Below, in pieces: positions 18,521-28,072 of a stretch of 64,000 bases of DNA (positions are counted from its first letter, which is position 1; the number at the start of each line of letters is the position of its first letter). The notes under the pieces are model-generated. The model made no database searches and was not told the origin of the DNA. It saw nothing but the letters and a program-made list of their open reading frames with translations. Made by a program: the position numbers and the translations under genes. This DNA is from Chitinophagaceae bacterium. GTDB taxonomy: Bacteria; Bacteroidota; Bacteroidia; Chitinophagales; Chitinophagaceae. Location: contig JAEUVB010000009.1 in the NCBI GenBank assembly GCA_016786845.1, positions 92,953-156,952 on the forward strand, read 5' to 3'.

Positions 18521-19339
18521 ATGGATAGTAAAGAAATTCTCAAAGCGGACGTACTCGACATCATATTCGAAGGTAGAAATAAAGAATATGGTGCCTATGA
18601 GTTACGGAAGAACTACAAGAAAAGAACCAAAAGTGCCATCATTATTTGTGTGGTATTTGCTTTGGTTTTAGGTTCGGTGCCGGTAATCGCCAGTTTACTG
18701 AGTAAGTCAAAGAAAAAGGTTAAACCGATGACCAAAGTGACTGAACTGATTACTCCACCACCGGTGGATAAGAAAAAGCCACCACCCCCACCACCCCCAC
18801 CACCTCCACCACCGGTGAAGCCGCAGGTAAAATTCACGCCTCCGGTAATCAAAAAGGCAGAAGAAGTGCGTGAAGAAGAAAAACCACCACCCAAAAAAGA
18901 ATTGGAAAAAGCTACTGCCAGTACGGTTACGGTTCAAGGAGACGAAAATGCTAAATTAGATGCTCCTGTGGTTCCGGATAAAGGTCCGGCAGTCGTTGAT
19001 CCACCTAAACCCGCTGCTCCTGAAATTTTCGAATTCGTAGAGCAAATGCCGGAATTCCCGGGCGGTGAAGACGCATTGGCAGCTTATTTAAGTAAGAATA
19101 TTAAATACCCTAAGAATGCGAATGAACAAGGCATACAAGGTCGTGTCGTTTTAAACTTCGTGGTCAATGAAAATGGAGACATCTCGGATATCAAAGTTGC
19201 CCGTGGCATTGGTTACGGTTGTGATGAAGAGGCCATGCGAGTTGTACGAGGAATGCCAAACTGGAGAGCAGGTAAGCAAAATGGTAAGGCCGTAAAGGTA
19301 TCCTTCAGTTTGCCGATTGTTTTCCAATTGGAAGAGTAG
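18521..19339 (+). CDS. tonB: TonB energy transducer
   Basis: 272 residues: cytoplasmic N-terminus with the Bacteroidota-typical GRNKEYGAYELRKNY motif, one membrane helix (about 34-58), a Pro-rich linker with a run of 12 prolines near residue 88-100, and a C-terminal TonB domain (EQMPEFPGGEDALAAYLSKN, IKYPKNANEQGIQGRVVLNF, GYGCDEEAMRVVRGMP). It transmits force from ExbB/ExbD to outer-membrane transporters. The antisense strand of the proline tract gives open frames that code for glycine runs and are not genes. Last gene of the operon, followed by a terminator. Confidence 0.95.
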   Translation: MDSKEILKADVLDIIFEGRNKEYGAYELRKNYKKRTKSAIIICVVFALVLGSVPVIASLLSKSKKKVKPMTKVTELITPPPVDKKKPPPPPPPPPPPPVKPQVKFTPPVIKKAEEVREEEKPPPKKELEKATASTVTVQGDENAKLDAPVVPDKGPAVVDPPKPAAPEIFEFVEQMPEFPGGEDALAAYLSKNIKYPKNANEQGIQGRVVLNFVVNENGDISDIKVARGIGYGCDEEAMRVVRGMPNWRAGKQNGKAVKVSFSLPIVFQLEE

Positions 19340-19360
19340 TAAGCTTTAAATCAATCATAA

Positions 19361-19390
19361 AAAAGGCCCCGGATTTCCGGGGCTTTTTTT
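19361..19390. terminator. Rho-independent terminator, bidirectional
   Basis: GCCCCGG (19366-19372), ATTT loop, CCGGGGC (19377-19383), with an A tract before and a T tract after the stem. It separates tonB from the convergent cysteine-synthase-family gene at 19415. Confidence 0.88.
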
Positions 19391-19414
19391 AATTTTTTTA
19401 CTGTTTTATTCCTT

Positions 19415-20392
19415 TTATAAAAACCCTTTCTCTTTCATCCAATCATCATTATAAATTTTTCCAACATAACGACTACCATGGTCATGTAGAATGACAACAA
19501 CCATATCCGTCGATTTGAAACGATCTTTCATTTGTACCACTCCCTGAACGGCAGCTCCCGCAGAAGAACCACAAAACAATCCTTCTTCACGAGCTAAGCG
19601 CCGGCACATTAGGAAAGACTCTTTATCTTGTATGGTTTCCATATGATCAATAAATCGTCTGTCATAATTTGCCGGTATAAAGTCTTCACCCATACCTTCT
19701 ACGGCATAAACGTGAGCCAATTCCGGTTTTATTTCTCCGGTGTCAAACCAGTGCTTTAAAATAGACCCTTCAGGATCAATTCCACAAATCTGGATATTGG
19801 GATTCTTTTCTTTTAAATACATACCCGTGCCCACCAAAGTGCCTCCGGTACCTGTCGAAGCTATGTAATGTGTTATTTTACCATCGGTTTGATCCCAAAT
19901 TTCAGGTCCCGTTGACAAATAATGTGCTTCACGGTTGGATAAATTATTATACTGATCCGGATTCCAGGCATCCCTTTCTTTGGCAATACGTGCCGCCACG
20001 GAATAATATGATCTTGGGTCTTCAGGTTCCACATTGGTCGGGCAAACATGCACTTCAGCCCCCATGGCTCTCAGAATATCTACTTTCTCCCGGCTCATTT
20101 TGTCGGCTAAAGTAAATACACATTTGTAACCGCGGGTCAGAGCCACTAAAGCCAATCCCATACCGGTATTTCCACTGGTACATTCCACAATAGTGCCTCC
20201 GGGCTTAAGTTTTCCGCTTTTTTCAGCATCCTCGATGAGTTTCAAAGCAATTCGATCTTTGATACTGTTGCCGGGATTAAAATATTCTACTTTGGCATAT
20301 ACCGGGCATGGAAAATCTCTCGTAATGGAATTCAATCGAATCAGCGGAGTATTTCCAATGGCCTCGACGATATTGTTAAAAACACGTTTCAT
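19415..20392 (-). CDS. PLP-dependent cysteine synthase / cystathionine beta-synthase family enzyme
   Basis: 325 residues of fold type II PLP enzyme. NSIKDRIA carries the Schiff-base lysine, TSGNTG binds the substrate and phosphate, GTGGT binds the PLP phosphate. The segment VEGMGEDFIPANYD is typical of cystathionine beta-synthase rather than O-acetylserine sulfhydrylase, but the regulatory CBS domains are absent. So either cystathionine from homocysteine and serine, or cysteine synthesis, is possible; context does not decide. Single gene with convergent tonB on one side and coaD 110 bases upstream on the same strand. Confidence 0.88.
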   Translation of the reverse strand: MKRVFNNIVEAIGNTPLIRLNSITRDFPCPVYAKVEYFNPGNSIKDRIALKLIEDAEKSGKLKPGGTIVECTSGNTGMGLALVALTRGYKCVFTLADKMSREKVDILRAMGAEVHVCPTNVEPEDPRSYYSVAARIAKERDAWNPDQYNNLSNREAHYLSTGPEIWDQTDGKITHYIASTGTGGTLVGTGMYLKEKNPNIQICGIDPEGSILKHWFDTGEIKPELAHVYAVEGMGEDFIPANYDRRFIDHMETIQDKESFLMCRRLAREEGLFCGSSAGAAVQGVVQMKDRFKSTDMVVVILHDHGSRYVGKIYNDDWMKEKGFL

Positions 20393-20502
20393 AATCTATA
20401 ATTAGTCGGCAAAACTAAGAAAATAAAGCGAGAAGAGAAGAACTGTATGCAACAGGTTCTCATTCAGGTAGAATCGGCCGGAATCTAAAAGACTCCGTTC
20501 GT

Positions 20503-20958
20503 TTAGATTTTTACTTCTGAAGGCAAAAAGGAATGGTAATCTCCTCCATTACGAATCACATCCCGAACAATCGTAGAGCTATAAAAAGAATATTCCGGTG
20601 AGCATGCTATGAAAATAGTTTCCAAATCAGGTTTCAAAATTCGATTCATATCGGCAATTGCTTTTTCATACTCAAAATCACCTATACTCCGGATGCCTCT
20701 AAGAATATAACTCGCCTGTATCTTTTCACAAAAATGGATGGTCAAACCTTCATATGAGGATACTTCCACCTTGGATTCCTTTTGATAGATCTCACGTATC
20801 CAAGCCATTCTTTGATCCAATGAAAACATAGGTTGCTTATTTGAATTGACTCCTATGCCCACCACAATTTTATCAAACAAAGGCAAGGCTCGATTTAAAA
20901 TATCTGTATGCCCTTTGGTCATGGGATCAAAAGTTCCTGGAAATAGTGCAATTCGCAT
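20503..20958 (-). CDS. coaD: Phosphopantetheine adenylyltransferase
   Basis: 151 residues with the nucleotidyltransferase motif GTFDPMTKGHTD at the N-terminus (the second H-x-G-H type box is KGH), RGIRSIGDFEYEKAIADMNR, and the YSFYSSTIVRDVIRNGGD ending with the second signature ISSTxVR. It adds AMP to 4'-phosphopantetheine, one step before CoaE, which is encoded 10 kb away in this window. Confidence 0.95.
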   Translation of the reverse strand: MRIALFPGTFDPMTKGHTDILNRALPLFDKIVVGIGVNSNKQPMFSLDQRMAWIREIYQKESKVEVSSYEGLTIHFCEKIQASYILRGIRSIGDFEYEKAIADMNRILKPDLETIFIACSPEYSFYSSTIVRDVIRNGGDYHSFLPSEVKI

Positions 20959-21104
20959 GGTGTAAAGATATAACAGGAAGGCTATTGAAAACGAATTTCA
21001 AAAGAGCTAATCTCTATTTTAACTTCACGGCCACTTACATCGTAATGTAATATCATTGAAAGCTGGACGTTTGTAACATCTTAAAATGGACATGGCGTTC
21101 CTAC

Positions 21105-22622
21105 TTAATCTTCCTTTTCCGGTCTCATTTGAGGGAACAACAATACATCTTGAATACTCAGATGATTGGTCATTAACATGGCCAGTCGATCAATGCCTAT
21201 ACCAATTCCTGAAGTGGGTGGCATACCATATTCTAATGCCCGTAAGAAATCATAATCGATAAACATGGCTTCATCATCACCACGTTCCATCAGTTTGACC
21301 TGATCTTCGAATCTTTCACGCTGATCGATGGGGTCGTTCAACTCCGTATAGGCATTGGCAATTTCCTTGCCGTTAATGATCAATTCAAATCGTTCTACCA
21401 GGCCGGGTTTGCTGCGGTGCTTTTTGGTCAAAGGACTCATCTCCACCGGATAATCGGTAATAAAAGTTGGCTGGATATAATGAGCCTCACATTTTTCACC
21501 AAATAGTTCATCGATCAATTTACCACGTCCCATACTGTCTTCCACATGAACATTCAGCTTTTTGCAAGTAGCACGTAATTCAGTCTCATCCATATTACTG
21601 ATATCGATACCGGTATGTTCCTGTATGGCATCATAGATACTAATGCGTTTGTAAGGCGCTTTAAATTCGATTTGTTGATCTCCAACTGTTAACAACGATT
21701 TGCCGTTGCTGTCGAGAGCTACTTTTTCTAACAAAAGTTCTGTGGTATCCATCATCCACAAATAATCTTTGTATGCCACATAAAATTCGAGTATGGTAAA
21801 TTCCGGATTGTGGGTTCGGTCCATGCCCTCATTTCTAAAGTTGCGACTAAACTCATAGACCCATTCGAAACCTCCTACGATCAATCGTTTGAGATATAAC
21901 TCATTCGCGATACGCAGGTACAAGGGGATATCCAGGGCATTATGGTGGGTCATAAATGGTCGGGCAGCAGCTCCGCCGGGAATACTTTGAAGCACCGGAG
22001 TATCTACTTCCAATGCCCCATGATAATTCAGGTATTCCCGAATACTATTCATCATCTTCGTACGCTTGATAAACGTTTCTTTAACCCCGGGATTGACGAT
22101 CAGATCGGCATAGCGCTGGCGATAACGAAACTCTGGATCCGTTACTTCATCAAAGGCTTCACCATCCTTTTCTTTCACGATCGGTAGAGGCCGCAGCGAT
22201 TTGGTGAGTAAGGTCAGTTCCTTGACATGCACAGAGGTCTCCCCTGTCTTGGTGGTAAATACATACCCTTTGACACCGATGATATCCCCTATGTCAATCA
22301 ATTTCTTCCATACGACATCATATAAAGTTTTGTCTTCATCGGGGCATATGTCATCTCGCTTAATATACAGTTGCATGCGACCAGTAGCATCTTGTATGAC
22401 ACAAAAATTAGCCTTGCCCATATCCCTGATGCTCATGATTCTTCCGGCTAAGCAAACATTAGCGAATTGGGGCTTGTCATCTTCACTGCGATACCCTTCT
22501 CTAATTTTCTCAGCATCTGTATTAATGGGGTAAAGCGCTGCAGGATATGCATCAATCCCCAGTTTATTTAACTCAGCCAGTTTTTCCCGGCGTATAATTT
22601 CTTGTTCAGATAAGTGCGTCAT
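21105..22622 (-). CDS. lysS: Lysyl-tRNA synthetase, class II
   Basis: 505 residues: N-terminal OB-fold anticodon-binding domain (about 55-165), then the class II catalytic core with motif 1 around the MMNSIREYL dimer helix, motif 2 FRNEGMDRTHNPEFT and motif 3 GIGIGIDRLAMLMTN. Length is usual for the bacterial enzyme. It follows pheT on the same strand with an 18-base gap, so the two synthetase genes are likely co-transcribed. Confidence 0.96.
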   Translation of the reverse strand: MTHLSEQEIIRREKLAELNKLGIDAYPAALYPINTDAEKIREGYRSEDDKPQFANVCLAGRIMSIRDMGKANFCVIQDATGRMQLYIKRDDICPDEDKTLYDVVWKKLIDIGDIIGVKGYVFTTKTGETSVHVKELTLLTKSLRPLPIVKEKDGEAFDEVTDPEFRYRQRYADLIVNPGVKETFIKRTKMMNSIREYLNYHGALEVDTPVLQSIPGGAAARPFMTHHNALDIPLYLRIANELYLKRLIVGGFEWVYEFSRNFRNEGMDRTHNPEFTILEFYVAYKDYLWMMDTTELLLEKVALDSNGKSLLTVGDQQIEFKAPYKRISIYDAIQEHTGIDISNMDETELRATCKKLNVHVEDSMGRGKLIDELFGEKCEAHYIQPTFITDYPVEMSPLTKKHRSKPGLVERFELIINGKEIANAYTELNDPIDQRERFEDQVKLMERGDDEAMFIDYDFLRALEYGMPPTSGIGIGIDRLAMLMTNHLSIQDVLLFPQMRPEKED

Positions 22623-22640
22623 GTTTTTGTCGATTTTTTA

Positions 22641-25034
22641 CTAATTACCCCGAATTACTGCTCCTAGCTTTTGTTCTAATCCGTGAATGATGTTTTTCAT
22701 TTCTGCTTCTACTTCCGCGTCCGTCAAGGTGTGCTCGTCGTTATAAAAACTGAGATTAATGGCATAAGATTTTTTATCAACTCCTAATTTTTCACTTTCA
22801 AACACATCAAACAGGTCCAGCGAATGGAGGAGTTTACTTTTAGTTTGTTTTACGGCAGCCTGTACATCCGCATACTGTGTTTTGCGATCCAAAATCAGAG
22901 CGAGATCACGATTGACCATTTGAAACTTAGCGACCGGTTTATATTTGGCCTGAGTATTTCGGTAGAAATTTTCTATTGTTTTCCATTGGAGCTCGGCATA
23001 CCAAACTTCTTGTTTGATATCAAAAGTTCTTCGTTTTGATTCATCCACACTAAATAGTCTGCCTATCGGTTTATTCTGAAACAAAATATCCAAGCCGCTT
23101 ACCGAATCACGAAATTGTATATTCATACGAGACAACAAGCCTTCCAAAATTCCCTTAACAAAGTAGGCATCCACATTTCGTGATTTCTCGGTCCAATGGT
23201 CGGCACGATAAGAACCCGTGAAATACATTGATAGCATTTCAGTTTCCAGAAATCCATCGGCTTTCTTTTCATACACCTTACCAAATTCAAAATATTGAAG
23301 ATGATGATTCTTACGATTCAGGTTATAAGCAATGGTTTCCAATCCGGATTCAAGCATGGATGGACGCATGGTATCTAAATTGGCAGACAAGCTGTTCATC
23401 ATTTTCACCAGGCGATCCTGATCTTCATAATAAGATGAATTGGTAATGGAATTCGTAAATATTTCATAACAACCTTTACCGGTCAATTTATCGGCAATGA
23501 TGGATTTTATATCTTGCTGATAGCCGCTTTGCTGCGGCATGGAATAAGAGATCTTTCCGGTAAAAGGAATTTGATCCAATCCATCGATTCGCATAATTTC
23601 TTCGACCACATCCGCCAAATAGCTGATATCTGTTTTCGCAAATGGTACTTTAACCCATATTTCTGTTTCCGTTTCTTTTTCAATAGCAAAACACAGATTG
23701 GTTAAAATACCTTTGATTTGCGATGCCGAGTAATGCTTCCCTGCCAATTGACGAACACGATCAAAATTGACTTGAATGATTTTAGCATCAAAGGGTACAG
23801 GATAAACATCATAAACTTGAGATGCCACTTGTCCGCCGGCAATATCACAAATCAATTGTGCAGCCCTGGTCAGCCCATAGATCACCTGACTGATGTCGGT
23901 CCCTTTTTCAAATCGAATGGCCGCATCAGTTCGCAGATGATGCCTCATCGATGTTTTTCTGATACTATCCGGTGCAAACCATGCACTTTCCAAAAAGATA
24001 GAAGTGGTATCACCGGTGACTCCAGATTCTGCGCCTCCATAAACACCCGCAATGCACATCGGTTCTTCCGCATTGCAGATCATCAGATCTTCTTGACTCA
24101 ATTTCTTTTCACTTCCATCTAACGCTTTGAATAATGTTTGATCTTCAACCGTTTTGATGTTGATGGTTTGTCCTGAGATCTTTAACAAATCGAAAGCATG
24201 TAAAGGTTGCCCACATTCATGCAAAACGAAATTCGTGATGTCCACGATATTGTTAATTGGTCTTAATCCAATAGAAATTAATTTTTGTTGCAACCAATCC
24301 GGAGAATCCTTAACCTGAATATTTTTTATGCAAATACCTGCATACCGTGCACATCGCCCGGCATCTTCGATATTGATGTTTATGTTGGTTTGCTCCACAG
24401 CTTGAGGCAGTGTTACTGACGGGACACGACTGACAAAAGTTTCACCTTGATGATGACTGAAGTAGGCACAAACATCTTTCACCACCCCAAGATGACTCAT
24501 GGCATCCATACGGTTTGGCGTTAGTCCGATTTCATAGATCATTTCAGCGGCCGGAATGTTAAAATAGGTGTTCGCCGGTGTGCCAAGGGGAATACTGTCT
24601 TCCAGTACCATGATGCCATCATGGCTTTCTCCTAAACTAATTTCATCTTCTGCACAGATCATTCCCTGACTCTCTTCTCCGCGAATTTTAGCTTTTTTAA
24701 TTTCAAAGGGTTCACCTTTTAATGGATGAACAGTGACTCCTACCGGTGCGACCACCACCGTTTGTCCGGCAGCCACATTGGGTGCCCCGCAAACGATTTG
24801 GAGCAATTCACCGGTGCCGATATCCACTTTCGTCAAACGGAGCTTATCTGCATTCGGATGAGGAACACATTCCATGACCTTACCAATCACCAATCCCTTG
24901 AGACCTCCTTTGACAAATTCACGGGTTTCCAATTCTTCCACCTCTAAACCTACAGAAGTTAAGATTCCTGATAGTTCCTCGGGTGAAGGTTTTAAGGGTA
25001 AATAATCACAAAGCCAATTATAAGAGATTGTCAT
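22641..25034 (-). CDS. pheT: Phenylalanyl-tRNA synthetase beta subunit
   Basis: 797 residues in the usual domain order: tRNA-binding OB-fold (about 40-155, VGKVMECVPHPNADKL), B3/B4 editing domain, B5 DNA-binding-like domain (about 410-480), catalytic-like core, and the C-terminal ferredoxin-like anticodon domain (FQMVNRDLALILDRKTQYAD). The partner alpha subunit gene is not next to it in this window. First gene of the pheT-lysS unit, divergent from dnaB across a 366-bp AT-rich gap with DnaA-box-like sites. Confidence 0.96.
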   Translation of the reverse strand: MTISYNWLCDYLPLKPSPEELSGILTSVGLEVEELETREFVKGGLKGLVIGKVMECVPHPNADKLRLTKVDIGTGELLQIVCGAPNVAAGQTVVVAPVGVTVHPLKGEPFEIKKAKIRGEESQGMICAEDEISLGESHDGIMVLEDSIPLGTPANTYFNIPAAEMIYEIGLTPNRMDAMSHLGVVKDVCAYFSHHQGETFVSRVPSVTLPQAVEQTNININIEDAGRCARYAGICIKNIQVKDSPDWLQQKLISIGLRPINNIVDITNFVLHECGQPLHAFDLLKISGQTINIKTVEDQTLFKALDGSEKKLSQEDLMICNAEEPMCIAGVYGGAESGVTGDTTSIFLESAWFAPDSIRKTSMRHHLRTDAAIRFEKGTDISQVIYGLTRAAQLICDIAGGQVASQVYDVYPVPFDAKIIQVNFDRVRQLAGKHYSASQIKGILTNLCFAIEKETETEIWVKVPFAKTDISYLADVVEEIMRIDGLDQIPFTGKISYSMPQQSGYQQDIKSIIADKLTGKGCYEIFTNSITNSSYYEDQDRLVKMMNSLSANLDTMRPSMLESGLETIAYNLNRKNHHLQYFEFGKVYEKKADGFLETEMLSMYFTGSYRADHWTEKSRNVDAYFVKGILEGLLSRMNIQFRDSVSGLDILFQNKPIGRLFSVDESKRRTFDIKQEVWYAELQWKTIENFYRNTQAKYKPVAKFQMVNRDLALILDRKTQYADVQAAVKQTKSKLLHSLDLFDVFESEKLGVDKKSYAINLSFYNDEHTLTDAEVEAEMKNIIHGLEQKLGAVIRGN

Positions 25035-25193
25035 GCCTGAAAATTAGGCTGCAAATATAGTATTTTAAAGCTGTGGTTGGGTACCTCCCTACCCTTCTTT
25101 TAAGCCATTTTCAAGTTGTAATGATCTAAAAATGGAATTGTCATACCAACCATATTTTCAATTTTTTGAGTGTAAATAGTTTTGCACCTAACT

Positions 25194-25286
25194 TGTGCAA
25201 AAACTGAAATTCTGAGGTATAAGTTTTTGAAGTTGTGTATAAGGTAATTTTTTAGCCAATATTTTTGTGAATAACTTTGTGGAAAT
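25194..25286 (-). promoter_or_regulatory. Cluster of DnaA-box-like 9-mers in the pheT/dnaB gap (candidate origin or DnaA-controlled promoter)
   Basis: The gap 25035-25400 holds no gene and is strongly AT-rich. Read on the minus strand it contains TTTTGCACA (25194-25202), TTATACACA (25234-25242), TTATTCACA (25266-25274) and the weaker ATTTCCACA (25278-25286). The second and third match the consensus TTATnCACA exactly and all four point the same way within 93 bp. This can be a part of a replication origin or a DnaA-responsive control region of dnaB/pheT. No dnaA gene lies in the window. An 82-codon open frame in this gap has no coding character. Confidence 0.4.
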
Positions 25287-25400
25287 AGTCTGAATGAGTA
25301 TGCATAAAATATGATTCCTTGAAATCCATCATCAGAATTTTTTTGCATCTACATTCGTCGCTACAATATTGCATTACCCTAAATTCATACTTGCATCCCC

Positions 25401-27002
25401 ATGGCAGTTTCTAATAAAATTTCATCACGTACTAAAAAACCTGACTTATCTCCCCTGCTTTATGGCAAAATGCCACCACAAGCACCCGATTTGGAGGGCG
25501 CCGTATTAGGTGCGATCATGCTGGAGCCTCAAAAATTGGCTGAAGTTTTGGAAATCATCCAATCTGAGGAATGTTTCTATGCCGATGCCAATCAACGGAT
25601 TTACGCCTCTATTCGCCGATTATTTGACAAAGGTTCACGTATTGATTTCATGACTGTTTGTGAAGATCTGCGCAAAAATAATGAACTGGAAATGGTGGGT
25701 GGCAGTTATTATGTCACCAGTCTTACCCGCGATATTGTGAGCAGCGCCAATATCGAAGAACATGCGAGGATCGTGATGCAAAAATATATCATGCGGGAAC
25801 TCATTCGAATGAGCGGGGATGTGATCAGCGATGCCTATGAAGATACGACGGATGTGTTTGATTTATTGGATAAAGCTGAAACCAACCTGTATGAAATTAC
25901 AGATAAACATCTTCGTAAGAATTTCTCCGGTATTAGTTCCATCATCACTAAGACCATTCATGAGATCGAAGCACAGATGCAAAAGAAAGAAGACTTAACC
26001 GGTGTTCCGTCCAGTTTTACTGAGCTCGACAAAATTACTTCCGGCTGGCAACGTACCGATCTGATTATTTTGGCTGCACGTCCTGCAGTGGGTAAAACAG
26101 CCTTTGCCCTTAACCTGGTGATGAATGCTGCATTGAATAAAAATCAACCAACCGGCGTGGCTTTCTTTTCATTGGAGATGAGTGCCGGACAATTGGTGAA
26201 AAGGATGCTTTCCGCAGTAACGGAAGTGCCTTTGGGTAAAATCACAAAAGGAAATTTGGAAGAATACGAAATGGTTCAGATCAATCAGCGTATGTCCAAA
26301 CTGGCTACAGCATCTATTTTTATTGATGATCAGGCGGCCTTGAATATTTTTGAATTGAGGGCAAAATGTCGTCGACTGAAACAGAAACACAATATCGGAT
26401 TGGTCATTATCGATTATTTACAATTGATGCAGGGTTCCATTGAACGAGGTGGTAACCGTGAACAAGAAATATCCAAAATATCCCGTGATTTAAAAGGGTT
26501 GGCCAAAGAGTTGGAAATACCCATCATCGCCTTGTCGCAATTGAATCGTTCCGTGGAGACCCGTAAGGAGTCCAAAATGCCGCAGTTGAGTGATTTACGT
26601 GAATCGGGAGCCATTGAACAGGATGCCGATATGGTCATGTTTTTGTACAGACCGGAATATTACGGATTGGAACAAAATCCGCAAGGTGATGTGGTTGCAG
26701 GCGAAACATGGATCAATATTGCGAAGCACAGGAATGGTACAACAGGAGTGGTTAAGGTCGTTGCCAATTTGGAATTCCAGAAATTTTCTGACAAAATTGA
26801 AGCCGGCAACGACTATTCTTTACAAACCCAACCCTATGACTCCTCTGCAGGTATCAAAGGCCAATATCATACCCCTCCGGATTTATTGATTGATGATAAA
26901 CATTTACGCCGTATTTCCAAAGCGAATGACTTCAATACGGATGATAATGATTTTGGTCCATCACCTGCCTCGGGTGGCCCGATAGATGACGCTCCGTTTT
27001 AA
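25401..27002 (+). CDS. dnaB: Replicative DNA helicase
   Basis: 533 residues: N-terminal DnaB domain (about 25-125, PQAPDLEGAVLGAIMLEPQ), linker, and RecA-type helicase core with Walker A AARPAVGKTAFAL (about 225), Walker B LVIIDYLQLM (about 340) and the DLRESGAIEQDADMV motif. A low-complexity acidic tail follows the core. Hexameric helicase that opens DNA at the fork. No intein is present. Divergent from pheT. Confidence 0.96.
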   Translation: MAVSNKISSRTKKPDLSPLLYGKMPPQAPDLEGAVLGAIMLEPQKLAEVLEIIQSEECFYADANQRIYASIRRLFDKGSRIDFMTVCEDLRKNNELEMVGGSYYVTSLTRDIVSSANIEEHARIVMQKYIMRELIRMSGDVISDAYEDTTDVFDLLDKAETNLYEITDKHLRKNFSGISSIITKTIHEIEAQMQKKEDLTGVPSSFTELDKITSGWQRTDLIILAARPAVGKTAFALNLVMNAALNKNQPTGVAFFSLEMSAGQLVKRMLSAVTEVPLGKITKGNLEEYEMVQINQRMSKLATASIFIDDQAALNIFELRAKCRRLKQKHNIGLVIIDYLQLMQGSIERGGNREQEISKISRDLKGLAKELEIPIIALSQLNRSVETRKESKMPQLSDLRESGAIEQDADMVMFLYRPEYYGLEQNPQGDVVAGETWINIAKHRNGTTGVVKVVANLEFQKFSDKIEAGNDYSLQTQPYDSSAGIKGQYHTPPDLLIDDKHLRRISKANDFNTDDNDFGPSPASGGPIDDAPF

Positions 27003-27040
27003 TCATACTTCAACAGTAAGTTATAGGAAAGTCGATATTA

Positions 27041-27072
27041 TTGAAGGATTTTAAAAATAGCAGATACTTTTG
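27041..27072 (+). promoter_or_regulatory. Bacteroidota-type promoter for the MBL-fold gene
   Basis: TTG at 27041-27043, 21-base spacer, TACTTTTG at 27065-27072, 18 bases before the ATG of the next gene. Confidence 0.5.
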
Positions 27073-27090
27073 TTGAGTAAACATCACGCT

Positions 27091-28068
27091 ATGAAAAAAT
27101 ACTTACTGATCATTTTTCTATTGTCTATCTCTCCTTCAGCATTTAATCAATCCCTTCAAAGCAGTCAAACCAAAATTCAAATCACCAATCTTTATGATGC
27201 GTTTGGAAAGTCTGCCGATTTGATCAAAGATTTTGGATTTTCTTGTATCACAGAGTATCAAGGCAAAACAATATTATTTGATGCAGGAAGTCATGCAGAT
27301 ATTTTTAAATCCAACACGCAAAATCTAAACATTGACCTCAGAGATATAGATATTGTTATTGTGTCTCATGGTCACTTTGATCATTTGAATGGAATCGATT
27401 ATTTGCTTGAAGTTAATCCTAATGTTAAAATATTTTTCCCATACGACATATTCTGGGGAGCCCCTGTGCCCTTTGATGCAACAGGTCGAGAACCCGGAAT
27501 AAGGGACTCTTTACCTCAGTATATGCAGTATTTCGATGGAGGAGAAACAAAATTTTCCATTCGTCAAAGTGGAAGATTCTGGAACGCAAACATCGAATTT
27601 GTAAAAACATCAACTGAAATTTTACCCGGATTAAAAATCATAGCCAGTAACTCTCCTTATATGGGATATTTTTCATGCTATCCGGGAAAGAGTTTCGTAG
27701 ACGGGCAGTTTCAAGAAATTCATGATGATTGTAAAAATACCAATTTGCCGGAGCTGTCTCTCAGTATGCAGACAGACGACGGTCAGTTGCTTATCGTAGG
27801 CTGTTCACATACCGGAGTTGAAAATATTATTCGTCAAACTCAAAAAGAAACACAAACGCCAATAAAATTAGTTTATGGCGGCTTACATATGATTCCATTT
27901 AGTCGAAATGAAATTGTTCGAATTGCGTACTTACTAAAACATGAATTGAATATTCGATATATTGCACCTGCTCATTGTACCGGGCATCTGGCATTTAAAA
28001 TACTACAAGAAACATTTGGAGAACATTATCTGTTTGCCGGATTAGGAGAAACCATTGAGATAGATTAA
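27091..28068 (+). CDS. Secreted MBL-fold metallohydrolase
   Basis: 325 residues from the ATG at 27091, which starts a signal peptide (MKKYLLIIFLLSISPSAF). The metallo-beta-lactamase motif SHGHFDHLNG (H-x-H-x-D-H) is present near residue 100, with later GCSHTGVENI and PAHCTGH histidines completing a dinuclear site. The arrangement resembles the archaeal-type dihydropterin aminobenzene phosphate synthase-like branch of MBL proteins. The substrate is unknown. The signal peptide implies periplasmic or surface location, unlike most relatives of that branch. Confidence 0.82.
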   Translation: MKKYLLIIFLLSISPSAFNQSLQSSQTKIQITNLYDAFGKSADLIKDFGFSCITEYQGKTILFDAGSHADIFKSNTQNLNIDLRDIDIVIVSHGHFDHLNGIDYLLEVNPNVKIFFPYDIFWGAPVPFDATGREPGIRDSLPQYMQYFDGGETKFSIRQSGRFWNANIEFVKTSTEILPGLKIIASNSPYMGYFSCYPGKSFVDGQFQEIHDDCKNTNLPELSLSMQTDDGQLLIVGCSHTGVENIIRQTQKETQTPIKLVYGGLHMIPFSRNEIVRIAYLLKHELNIRYIAPAHCTGHLAFKILQETFGEHYLFAGLGETIEID

Positions 28069-28072
28069 TGAT

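Noticed and set aside
18613..18937. Minus-strand frames rich in Gly or Trp opposite tonB
   Set aside because: These are the antisense of the proline tract of the TonB linker.
25100..25348. 82-codon minus-strand frame in the pheT/dnaB gap
   Set aside because: Composition is that of AT-rich non-coding DNA, no similarity is recognised, and it covers the DnaA-box-like sites.
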